From Owenia fusiformis (Eukaryota; Annelida; Polychaeta; Sabellida; Oweniidae), in the NCBI GenBank assembly GCA_903813345.2, contig CAIIXF020000003.1, positions 32,425,151 to 32,489,150 on the forward strand: a DNA stretch of 64,000 nt, read 5' to 3'. This document shows positions 13,301 to 25,300 of the stretch, one piece after another. The position numbers were made by a program, and so were the translations under genes. How positions within the stretch are numbered: position 1 is the first letter of the stretch; each line of letters begins with the position of its first letter. The notes beneath the pieces were generated by a model. That model was not told the DNA's origin. It worked only from the letters and a program-made list of their open reading frames with translations, and did not search any database.

Positions 13301-16300
13301 CTTTTCAAGCTTAGTCTAATATTAATCCTACTGAATATCATCAAGGAAAGTTTTGAGCGTAAGAGTAACTCAACGAGTCCATTCTCAACAAGACGGATGA
13401 GACTGGTAGGTGGTGCTTCTAAGAGAGAGGGCAGATTAGAAGTGGAAGTGTGCGGCACCTTGGGCTCGGTTAATTTGGGCGATATAAGGGGATCACATTT
13501 GCCTTCTGATCAACAGATAAATGATTACATATGTAGGAAGTTGGGATTTTCAGCCTCAGCAAACGCAAGTTTCCAAATGAATGTGCATGGTGCTGACAGG
13601 GGTCCTATATATAGCATGCAAGGATATGGCAGGAGAAATGGATTCTTTAAGCTTTGGTTGGAAAAATGTAGTAATCAAACAAACAATTTGGGGTGCTCTC
13701 ACAGTCGCGATCTTAGTTTCACATGTGTCCCACCAAAGGAACCAAAGTGGGATATATTGGGAGAAATATTCACCAATTACCTAAACCTCCGGGTAACATG
13801 TAAGACATTTTGGCCTGAAACAGATGATGCGAGGAGCATGGATAATGAAAACCAAATATATGCTGTAGCACATGAACCAAGTGACTTTCCTCAAAATTGG
13901 CCAGATTACATTTGTTCTGATCAATTCAAAATAGTGGAAAATAAAGACTGTTCTATTAGTATTTCAAAGAGGCCGCGTTTCAAAATTCCAAACTATAGAA
14001 CAACTGTGAAATTAGAATGTGATAGAAAAACTCCAGGAAGAATAATCCAAAAAGAGCTCAAACAATGCGTCATGATGAAAAAAGATAACATATTCCAAAT
14101 ATTCCGAGAGATGCACTTAACCTGTCTACTTAAATACAAAATAGAAAATATTGCAGTAAAGCATGGTACAGATAAAGAAATATTTGGATTTTCACATGTT
14201 TGTTCGGATAGTTACAACAAGTACTGCTTTGATAATGATTCTTTAGATAAACTCAATAGTACATGTGAGAGAAAGTCAGTACGTAGAAAATGTAATATTA
14301 GGGAAGGTAACTCATACACACCATGTAATGGTAGAAAATGTTATATTTTTAATTATGGCCTAGCATACAAACCGTGTAATGAAACTGAGCCACTAGCACG
14401 CCTCATCACGTATGACTGTGTCCCCTTGCCTAGTACAAAGTGGACACAAACTGTGGACTTTTACGGCTTTCAAGCAGTTGGAAAAATGCATATATTTTTT
14501 CAGGTAGATTTTTCTGATTCATATTTAGATTTGGAGACTTCTGTCATTTAATTGAGGGTAATTTCAAACAAATAAATGATGTTTACTCAGTATATGCAGC
14601 ATTTACAATAAGAGGAATGAATTGGAAAAACAATGCCCTTAATCAATGACTTCAAAGAATACTACAAACTTCATTCTTGGGCGGCTCGACCCCTCTCCCA
14701 ATAATCGTTTACAATTGATGCTGATAAGCCTTCAGAAATGTGAGTTAGCCAAAGTATGCACACAAAAGAACAATTTGATGACCCTTTTCGTAATATTTAG
14801 GATTTATGCGATTTAGTTAGATAATTACAGTTATTTATGTGGTCTAACACCTCCAAAACACAATAAAAAATACTGCTTTAGTAAGTATACATAATTTATA
14901 AGAAATGTCCCTTCACTCTTAGAGTAATACATTAATAGTGACATTGGAAACAAAATACTCAGTGTAGACATATAAGTTACAATTTCTCATTTTTAGTGGC
15001 TCGGTCATCCGTGGCGGAGAGGATATACTTGGGGAATCGCAACAGCTCATGGTGACCCAATAGAAGAAGTAACAAGACAAATTGCATGCGATAAACTCTC
15101 ATTAAGCCTTGGTTTACAGAGAAATGAGATATCTGTTTTTGCTAACCCTGAGCATTGGGATTTGAAATGCAGTCCAATAGCAAAACATGTACATGATTGT
15201 AAAATAAGAGATAAGAAGGGAGGAAATTACTGGTCAGATATTAAACATCAAAGAATACAATGTAATAAAAGCAATTCTGCTGTTGATGACAGGTTTGGGC
15301 CTTGTCGTCGCATTCATCCCGATCGCAACAGTAATTATATATATAGTATTTTATACTTTACTAATTTAAAAGTTATGGCTAAATCTTTCTTTAACCTTGG
15401 CATTCGTTTGACTTCACTTCTCAAAAGAGAGCTTCATCTTCACTTTTTCAGATCTCAATAAATCTCTGAGATAACCGACTAGCTATCTAAATCAGAATGA
15501 TCTTACCAAGAGTTTTGCAAAATTCAAAATGACCATTTCTTTTATTGAAGGTAACCCTTCTTTTTAAATGCTTTAGAAGAACACACTGTGTGTGGTTATG
15601 GTCAAAAGGACCCTGACCCGCCCGTGGATTTATGCTGTCGCTGTTGGATGTTTTTTGAAGATCCATTCTCATATGAAATTATGCCTTTGGGATCTATGTC
15701 AAAGGCTGCAAGAACTGCATGTGGATTCAAGGACAATAGAACAAAATGTATATGTGATCCATAACTTCAATGTTATATACTGAATAAATTCCCAAATAAA
15801 TAAAAGATAAAGAATTAGGCAAAGAATTGTTTTTTATTGTGATTTATCTCCTGTTCGTTATCATTTGATTTTATAGATCTATTCATAACAATGAAAGTAG
15901 ACAAAACATGACAATACTACACCCTGGTTGAAAAGTATTTGTAGAGTATCCTCAATGCGGTTCAGGATGTTGCAATTATCCTAAGGCCAATACTAGAAAA
16001 GAGCAACTTCACGTAGTAGCAAACCCCATTGAACAAAACATATTTTAACAAATACCTTGTCATTTTAGACATCACATGATAGAAATAACCAGGAAAGTTG
16101 AACACTATTATCTCATGTTTGATATGAGTTACATGATAATGCACAAGATGATATTTCACAGCAACATCAGGTAATAAGCGGCACTGAGTACATAGAAATA
16201 CAGTTAAACCATCTAATCATTTCTCCATACGAAGGCTTTTTAATCCCATATTTTAATTTGCCATTGACTCCCATGTTATAAATCCTTAAAAAGTGAACAC

Positions 16301-19300
16301 TTGCCAATCTTAACACTTTTGATTAACTCAGTGACATTCTGATTGAACAGGTTTAATTGTATGGCATATTCATTTAAGCATTTATGAGGGATATAAAATC
16401 TATTATTTGTGATAACATAGCAATCCCAAACCGATACAATAACATGCTGACTGTGCATGTTAAAGCCTCATGTTTATCATCCATAACATGCTGACTGCAC
16501 ATGTAAAAGCCTCATATTTATCATGCACAACATGTTGACTGTGAATGTTAAAGCCTCATGTTTATCATGCACAACATGCTGATGACTGTACATGTTAAGG
16601 CCTCATGTTCATCATCCATAACATGCTGACTGTACATGTAAAAGCCTCATATTTATCATGCACAACATGCTGACTGTGAATGTTAAAGCCTCATGTTCAT
16701 TACGCACAACATGCTGACTGTACATGTTAAAGCCTCATGTTCATCAGGCACAGCATCCTGACTGTACATGTTAAAGCCTCATGTTCATCAGGCACAGCAT
16801 CCTGACTGTACATGTTAAAGCCCCGTGATCATCACACAAAACATGCAGACTGTACATGTTAAAGCTCATAATTATCATGCTTACATAACTATCATATAAA
16901 GCATTCATAAGCAAACATTATTTAAGTAAAAACATCAACAAAAAGCAGCAACAATCTAACTGGAAATAAACATAATTCTGGGAGATTAAGTGAAGAGGAA
17001 AGATATGATATCCTGCCCCTTATGTTACATCATGGTAGGCTGAAGGTAGGGAATAACAGGGGATAACTCCTAGGTGAACTACAACTGTCTTCCAACTCTT
17101 GGATGGCTGTTTGTTAAAAAGCTTGTAATGAAGTTTGGTTTAATTTTTCTTATAAAGCAACAAATTAATTTTTACTTTCTATTCAGGTTTGCACATCAAA
17201 TATTTTGAATAATTTTGTCTGTCATGACATGACATGTCATGATTTTAAAGAGTTAAGTTTCTTGTCACTAACAACCAATCAGAGTTCTTTGACAGTGTGA
17301 ACATGGCCATACCTATTGGACCTCTATGTTGCAATATCATCACAAATACCTTTACAAGTATTTGACACGAACTTTGATAGGACGGGGCTCTTTTTTGCTT
17401 GATCGTTTTTTGCTGGGTTTTTGCTGAATTTCAGCCACTGTAAAATATAGCATGTGAGAGAATGTTAGACAGACAGTCAGTGAAGCAAAAAAGAGCAGAA
17501 TGAGTGACAGCCAAATAAGCTAAAGTAGCAAAGTTTTAAAGGTAAGAAGAAACAGAAATATTTTTTTACATAAAACAGTCAAATACGCAGCCATGTCGGT
17601 ACATTCTAGCTACAGATCGGTGCATACACATTACAAAATACATTACGACATATAATGTGCATAGTTCTCAGAAAATGTTACAACAAATATATCTGGGGTA
17701 GCCCAGCGATCATGAGTAGAATTACTGATCATATCAGTGTTGTAGCCTAGTGAGAATTTTAAAAAAAACACAGTTTAAAATCCCAATCTAGATTTCAGAA
17801 AACCACATAGTTATAGATTTAATGGCTGTGCACGAGAGAAAATCCCAGGGAGAACACTACACGAGGTCTTAAACTGAGAACAGAAGCACAGTGTGTTTAT
17901 TACAATAAAAACATTTAACATTGCTAAGGGTGATGAAACATAGAATGTTGTTTTCCTGTAGATTAAACATGAAAAATATTTTCTAATCTAATCTAGCAAT
18001 ATCACAGCACTTGACTTGCTGAAGATTAATTCCTATGTTGCTTGTTGTTTCTGTTCCTCCTGTTAATGGAGGTATCCTGTTTCACAAATATTTTGTTAGA
18101 ATGACATGGAAATGGCTAGACATTCTAGACATGACAGCTCTTACATGAAATGTAGTATGGTATTTACTGTTGTATATAGAGGGTCATTCTCCATTTATCC
18201 TACCAATACACTGGTGATCCACTCGATTACGCTGGTTACCAAAACGAACCGTTTTGGTAACAAAATGTCGGAACGTCGAAGGCACGATTTTTCTTTTTTC
18301 CTTATTTCACGCGTTGTAGGCAGAATCCCCACGACGTTTTTTCTCACAACGTGCATCAGTATCATATGTTTTAGAAAATGTACATGTTTGCGATAAAATA
18401 GCTCAGAGGACAACAGAATCGTCGATTTACTTCCTCACTTAAGTTACATAAACGGTTTTTCGAAAAACAGTTAAGATCTGCACTTTTAAACCAAACCGTT
18501 TATGTAACTTAAGTGAGGAAGTAAATCGACGATTCTGTTGTCTTCTGAACTATTTGTTCGCAAATATGTACACTTTCTTAAACATATGATACTGATACAC
18601 GTTTGTGTTAAAAAATATCGTGGGAATTATGCCTACAACGTGTAAAATAAGGAAACGGGAAAATTGTACCTTCCGGATGTTCCAACATTTTGTTAACGTT
18701 TGGTAACGTTTTGGTAACCAGCGTAATCGAGTGGATCACCAGTGCAATAGAGAGGGCATTTCCCATTACTGCAGGTCAGTGTCTGATATAAGGTTCACCA
18801 GTGATCTCTGAGGCAAAGTTGTGAAAATGGAATAAAGTTTTGAAAAATAATTTTGAGTAAAAATTTTGACAAAATTTTGTTCAGAATTGACCAAAATTGT
18901 CGTCAATCCCCTACTTTATATTTTTTGCAGATAAATATTTCAAATATGTATTGTGGGAGGGGGGAAGAGTTTCATACAAGATGAAAAACCATGGGTGAGT
19001 TTGAAAAGTATAGATGTGAAAATAAGATTTTAGATGTGTCATACATGAAGTCCACATCACAAGTAAAACTATATCTTGTTATCTGTGACTAATTCATACC
19101 TGCCCCCCCCCTCCTTCCCATATGATAATACACAGAAATATCAAATATGAAGTCAGACTTAACACTTAAAAAATACTTAATCATCAACCTGCCTGATAGA
19201 CCACACTAAATTACAAAACAGAAAGTTTAAAGTGCCTACGCTTAAATAGAAGAACAAATTATACATACTTTTAGTTCATGTTTTCACCTTTGGCTAGGTA

Positions 19301-22300
19301 AAGAAATAAATTAGGTTTCATGGCCATTCAAAAAGGTGGATTCAAAAACTAGTGAATTTCAAGTGTACTTTTATGTGACATGAAGTGTATGACTTTCATA
19401 TATTCTGCATATAGTTTTGTATCATATCCTGCCCCCATTCTGAATATTCTCTGAGGGAAGGTTATGGGGGTATAATGAGATGCCTGACTGTAAATATTAA
19501 GGTCCTTCACCCAGTTCTTCAAGCAAACATTTAAATAAATATAATTTTAATTGAGTCTTATTATGATTGGTCCCATATACCCTTCCAAACATTAATGTTG
19601 ATACAAGACTAGTTTCAGGTAATATAGGTACAGATATAGAAGGGGGGAGGACAAAGACCCGATACATGACTACAAACAATCATACCTGTTTTATATATGC
19701 TTGGATTCACTTGAAAATGCATCCATATTAATATGTTGTTTCATTAGAATGAATTATTAGACTCCAGATTGAAAATCTGGAGTCTATTGTTTTCGTCAGT
19801 TTTCTTATTCTTCTTCTTCTTCTTTTTCTAAACCAGTTTTCTCAATAACCATAAGGTCTTCAGTAAAGTCAATCATTTGGTCAATTTAGGTCCAGTATCT
19901 AGTTCCTCGGAAATTGGGTCAAATTTTTATCTAGGTCAAAGGTCAAGAACTAGGTCAAATCCAGTACTTTGTCACTTTTTTCGATTTTCTCGGTCGTCCT
20001 TCAATATTTTCGATCCGGTTTTTTTTCATTGTGTTCCTCATAAAAAAGTAGGAAATCTAGGGTCGATTTAGTTTTTTGATATCTCAAACCGATTTCGAGA
20101 TATCAGTGTCCGAAAACGAGGTCCAAAAAAAAGTTCTCCGAATCAAATGTCTAGGATATTAGTCTTATAGAATATTTTCTCAGGATTCCGAATCTGAAAA
20201 CCAAATTTGGATCGGACTTCCGGTTCGGAAGTTATGGCGTTTTGAAAGCTCAAAAATCGCTAAATTTGGTGCCCATGTTAAGTCAATGGGAAAAAAGATT
20301 TTTTTGAAGTGAAAAATACGAAATATAGACTGAGTTCAGCTAAATATAATGAAAGCTTTTAAAAGAATGGGACCTCAAAAGCCATCTAGCTTCAAAATTT
20401 GGACACCAAAATGCCTAGGTCAAAATCTAGGTCAAATTCAAAGTTTTTCCTTATTTTTGCTATTCTGACACTACAGATTAATTATATTCTTCGAAATTTT
20501 GTATACATGTAGCCAAGAGTGCGCTAATAGTGTTAGCCTTTTGCCGTCACAAAGTATTTTGCCCCACTTTTGAGATATGGTGTCCGAAAAGTAGGTCAAA
20601 ATAAAAAATTCTCCAAATTTAAAGTGTGAGTTATGAACTAAGTATAAATTTGGTGCCCCATGTTATGTCAATGGGAAAAAAAGATTTTTTTGAAGTGTAA
20701 AATACGAGATATAGACTAAGTATAGCTTAAAATAATGAAAGCCTATGAAAGAAGGGAACCTCGAAGGCTACCTAACTTCAAAATTTGGACACCAAAATCC
20801 CTAGGTCAAAATCTAGGTCAAATTCATAGTTTATCCTTATTTTTGCGATTCTGACACTACACTTTAATTATATTCCTCGCAATTGTGTATACATGTAGCC
20901 AAGAGTGTGCTTATAGCGTTAGCCTTTTGCCGTCAGAAAGTCTTTTGACCCACTTTTGAGATATGGTGTCCGAAAAGTAGGTCAAAATAGAAAGTTCTCC
21001 AAATTTAACGTTTGAGTTATGAATTAAGAATAGAATTTTCTCAGAAATCCGAATCTGCAAACCAAATTTCGATTCGACTTCCAGTTGCGAAGTTATGGCG
21101 TGTCCGAAAAGTAGGTCAAAATAAAAATTCACCAAATTTAACGTATGAGTTATGAATTAGGGGTAGAATTTTGTCAGGAATCCGAATTTGCAAATCAAAT
21201 TTCGATCCGATGGCGTTTTGAAATTTCAAGAAAATCGATCTGATGGTATCCTGATAGAAAGTCAAGAGTAGAGAAGAAAATATTGAAAAATGCATCCATC
21301 CTTTCTTTCTGATCCTATCCTATCCTTCCTATCTACCCTTGCTTCGTATCCTCTCCTTCCTATCCTTCCTATTCTATCCCTTCTTCCTATTCTATTCTAT
21401 CCTTCTTTTCTATTCTATCCTATCGTTCCTTCCTATTCTATCCTATCCTTCCTTCCTTTTTCATCCATCCATCCATCTTTTGCTGGATGATTTAGCTTAT
21501 TTTGGATGACTTGGCTTATTCTGGATGACTCGGCTAAAAAAAAGTCTAGATCTGGAGTCTGAAATTGAACTCGTTCAATTTCCAAAATCTAGTTATATGT
21601 AACAATCACATAACCATACAAGATATTTATTTTTCATAGTTACTGCAATAAGCGATGTGAAAAAAGCAATTTTTTACATATTAAGGGAAATATTTGATGA
21701 AAACTGTTACAGATGTGAATAACTATAGAGATATTTGAGCAAATAAGAATGCTAATAATTCAGTTCTTATATGGTAATACAGTGTATGTTCTAACCAGCT
21801 TACATATTTCACATCCACATGTTTAATGTTAAGGCAAAATATCACCTGTTATGAAAATTATAAAAAATGTCAAGAAAGTTGATTGCCACAATGACTCATG
21901 AAACAAAACAAAAAGTAAAATATTAAAAGTAGAATATAATTACTCCTGTATTGCAATCTCCTACATCATTTATAGAAAGGTCAGCTTATATATTATAATG
22001 TCAATATAAACTTGGCAGTAACATATATTTTTGCCTATCCCACATACCAGGCATTGCTATGGTAACAGGTTGTTGTGTTTCATCATCCATTGATAATATG
22101 AAGCTGAATATTCCACAATCACAAAGTCTCTCCACAAAACACAAGTACAAGTTACAAGAAAAATAAAGCATTAATTAATGTGACAAAAATGTCAGATGCG
22201 ATTGCCAATAATGCATAACAGCAATCACAAAATATGAAATCATCAAAATTAGTCCTACATACAGGGATTGTGCTAAGGTTTTGAGAGCAGCTTGTCAAAA

Positions 22301-25300
22301 TGGCATTATGGACCAGTTGCCATGTTATTCTCCTATACCTAGTGAAAAACCTTCAAAAGTAACCTAGAAATGACCAGTAGACCAGCCCTCGGCTAAAACC
22401 CTGCCTTCATCAGGTCTCAGGAGCCCTCTACTCGTAGATCTACTAGAGGTATGAGGAAGAGAGAGGTCACAAGTGAATACTATGATCCTATAGATGACAC
22501 CAGTTGTTTTAAGTATCTGGCTAGTAAGTAGGTATGAATGTATTTATTTTCACTGGAGTACTTTGAGAAATTAAGATACAAATTGAGGTGAAAAGTGAAA
22601 AGTTCATCATGGACCTAAGGGCAGAACCAACATCTCTTGCTACAATATCTATCTGGGACCATCCACAGGTGGATTATGGGAATTTGATAACCCCTTTGGG
22701 CAGAATGTCTGAATCTAGATCACTATGGACATGAAGGATAAAATAAGGTCATATCAGAACATGGAAATATAAATCTTTCACTCTGAACAGCAAACATTAA
22801 CTCAAGTATAAGACCAGTTAATGATTCTTCCTCCGATCGATCGTCCACATATTCTCTAACAGTTCGGTGATCTTAAGTTAACACATGGGAGGGGGCATAG
22901 CCTGACCCTACTATCATCCTATAATGCATATTAAGCCACTACCCAACCAAATCATAAAGAACAGAAAGGGAAGATGTACCCTTTATCAGAGCCAAGTAAA
23001 TAAAGTTATTGGAAAGGGTATGGCAATAGAGTCCAAGACAAAGCCAAGCATTTCCAAGAGCATTGAAAGTATTTCCACGAGACCTTGCACTTTCCCTCAA
23101 CATGTCTGGTGAAGCCAAACAACCATGCAACTCAAACAACAATCAAATCCAAGGCAACCACAGCCCACAAGTACTAGAAACACCCAGTTAGTAAACCTCA
23201 ATAGCATCATATATCACCCTAAGTATTCTACTGTATCATTAAATTTTACAGACACTTGGCATTAACTAGCAAAACTCCTTCTTAAGGTTTCATATTTTCA
23301 CCAAAATTCACTAAATTCCAAAACGCTCATTTTGTCATCTAGGCGAATGGTGTATTTAATACAAGGGTAAATGCTTATACAAGCACAGGGGTTCCAATGT
23401 AAGGGTGAATTGCTTATATAAGCTTGAGGGTATGCACTTGATTCTTACCACAGTCGAAGAAATAATAAACCAAGTCTAATCTGTTACTCTCAGTTCTGTT
23501 ATTTCTATGAACGTAGACATATTACTGCAAGACCATTGTACTTGGCCTTGGCCAATATAATATATCTACCCTCGGGACCTACGGCCCTCGGGCAGATATA
23601 TTATATTGGCCTCGGGATAATCCCAATATCCTGAACCTCGTATAGGATAATCTCTATGTATTTTGCTCGGATATACCCTGTATCAAAAACCTCCTATTAA
23701 ATAACCTCTATATATTGACCCAGAGAGTACTGAGCTTATTTAGAGGGCACATGCTTGACAAAATCCCAATGGTTTTCTTACTTAGAACTATACATTATAA
23801 AGAACTATACTATGTATAGAGTAACAGCAAGCAAGGGCTACAGCTAGCATAACCCAACTGAGAACCAGAGAAATAATATTTTGACATGAAGCCACAAGTT
23901 TTTCATTACATTGCTATAAATTTCAGCACTGTCCAACACCCTTGAACACATCAGCATCTAAGTTTTAAGTTACTCTCATTAATTTGTGTCACAAACAGCG
24001 TTAATTAGATTTTGACAGTGTTGAAATGGATATCTGTAAGTGAAATTGCAAGTTTATAAGATATATGGAGCAAGGTACCTTTGGTATCTTTGATTTGGGA
24101 ACATTACTTTAACTTCTAGTATACTCTCCCAAATATCACTACTTTTAATACCAATTGGTGAGGCACCCTGTTGAGAATTTCAAAATCACCTTGCACCCAT
24201 TTGAAAATTTACTTGCACCAATTTGAGAAACTGGAAAATAAAGCTGTTCTTATGTGTTCCCATTTTTAACAGTTCTTAAAATTCTGTTGAGAGCAAGTGC
24301 AAAATGAAAAATCATAATCCAAAAACTGAATTGATGCTAGAGTGTTATAAATAACTTGAGCTACTTTAACTTCTGTAGACAAATTAAACAAACATTCTTA
24401 TGATTTCCGCAAAATATATTAACAAGATACTATCTCCTACTTTATCCACTTATAGCAGAAGTACTTGAATCTCCTCCAAGGCATAGTGCCAAGTACTTCA
24501 GAATTGAAAAACTTGTCTTCATGTTTTGAATTAAGATTACCCTTTTCAATATTCTAAAATGTGTTTCTAAGAGTTTCTTCTAAGTTTTAGTTATTACTTG
24601 GTGTTTCAGGGTATATAAGACTAGGCATTAACATGCAAAATATCACCACCTGCCATTTAGTACAGCCACCAAACTGCCATCCACCAAATGCTGACCACCA
24701 CAACACTGTCCACAAAAAGTGGAAGTAGAATTTGTAGGACTATATTTGACCTTAATCATGGTATGAAGTCCAACATATTTAGAGGTTATGTCATTTCCAT
24801 ACATTTGTACATATATTGCCAAATATAAATGCATTCAGCTGTTAAATTGAACTTAACATGAAGGTGGTCATTTATGCATATGAAAGGGGAAATATATGTT
24901 TAATGCAAAGTACATATCAAAATGTGAGCATTTACATTTGATCCTCTCACAAGTACAGTAAAACATGTATATTTGAACACCTCTCAATTTGAATACATTT
25001 TCCAGTCTAAATTCTTTTTAATCTGCTAATTACATTTCCATCACCTATTTTATAATTATAGGTAATTGTGGTAGGAAAATAAAAAAAATGATTGTCAAGC
25101 AGATTTACTTAAGTTTCAAATGAATAATCTAATTGACTCACAATTTCGAAAACCTTAACATGAACACCTGTCATTCTGAGCATCCCCTTATTAATTCTTG
25201 AGAATTTTCAAATGACATGTATAGAACATGTACTTGGTAAATCAATCTCATATTACATAAGATGTTACAACATGTGACAACTACTTACATTGTAACAACT

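Larger units (their letters stand above)
19759..21592 (+). mobile_element. Non-autonomous Helitron2 (Helentron)-like element
   Basis: The left end is AGACTCCAGATT at 19759-19770, followed by its own complement. Its complement recurs subterminally on the right (AGATCTGGAGTCT at 21548-21560). After that comes a perfect 9-bp stem with CTCG loop (21561-21582), then CAAAAT and a terminal CTAG at 21589-21592. The flanking bases are T and T. Asymmetric inverted repeats, a 3' hairpin, CTAG-like terminus and T|T insertion are the described hallmarks of Helitron2/HINE elements. The core holds a tandem duplication of about 370 bp and a pyrimidine microsatellite, as in DINE-type elements. No Rep/helicase coding is present. 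Confidence 0.65.

Noticed and set aside
18106-18413. 96- and 72-codon frames on both strands
   Set aside because: They fall in one arm of the 536-bp palindrome and are fold-back artefacts.
21290-21490. 66-codon Pro/Leu/Ser frame
   Set aside because: Translation of a pyrimidine microsatellite.
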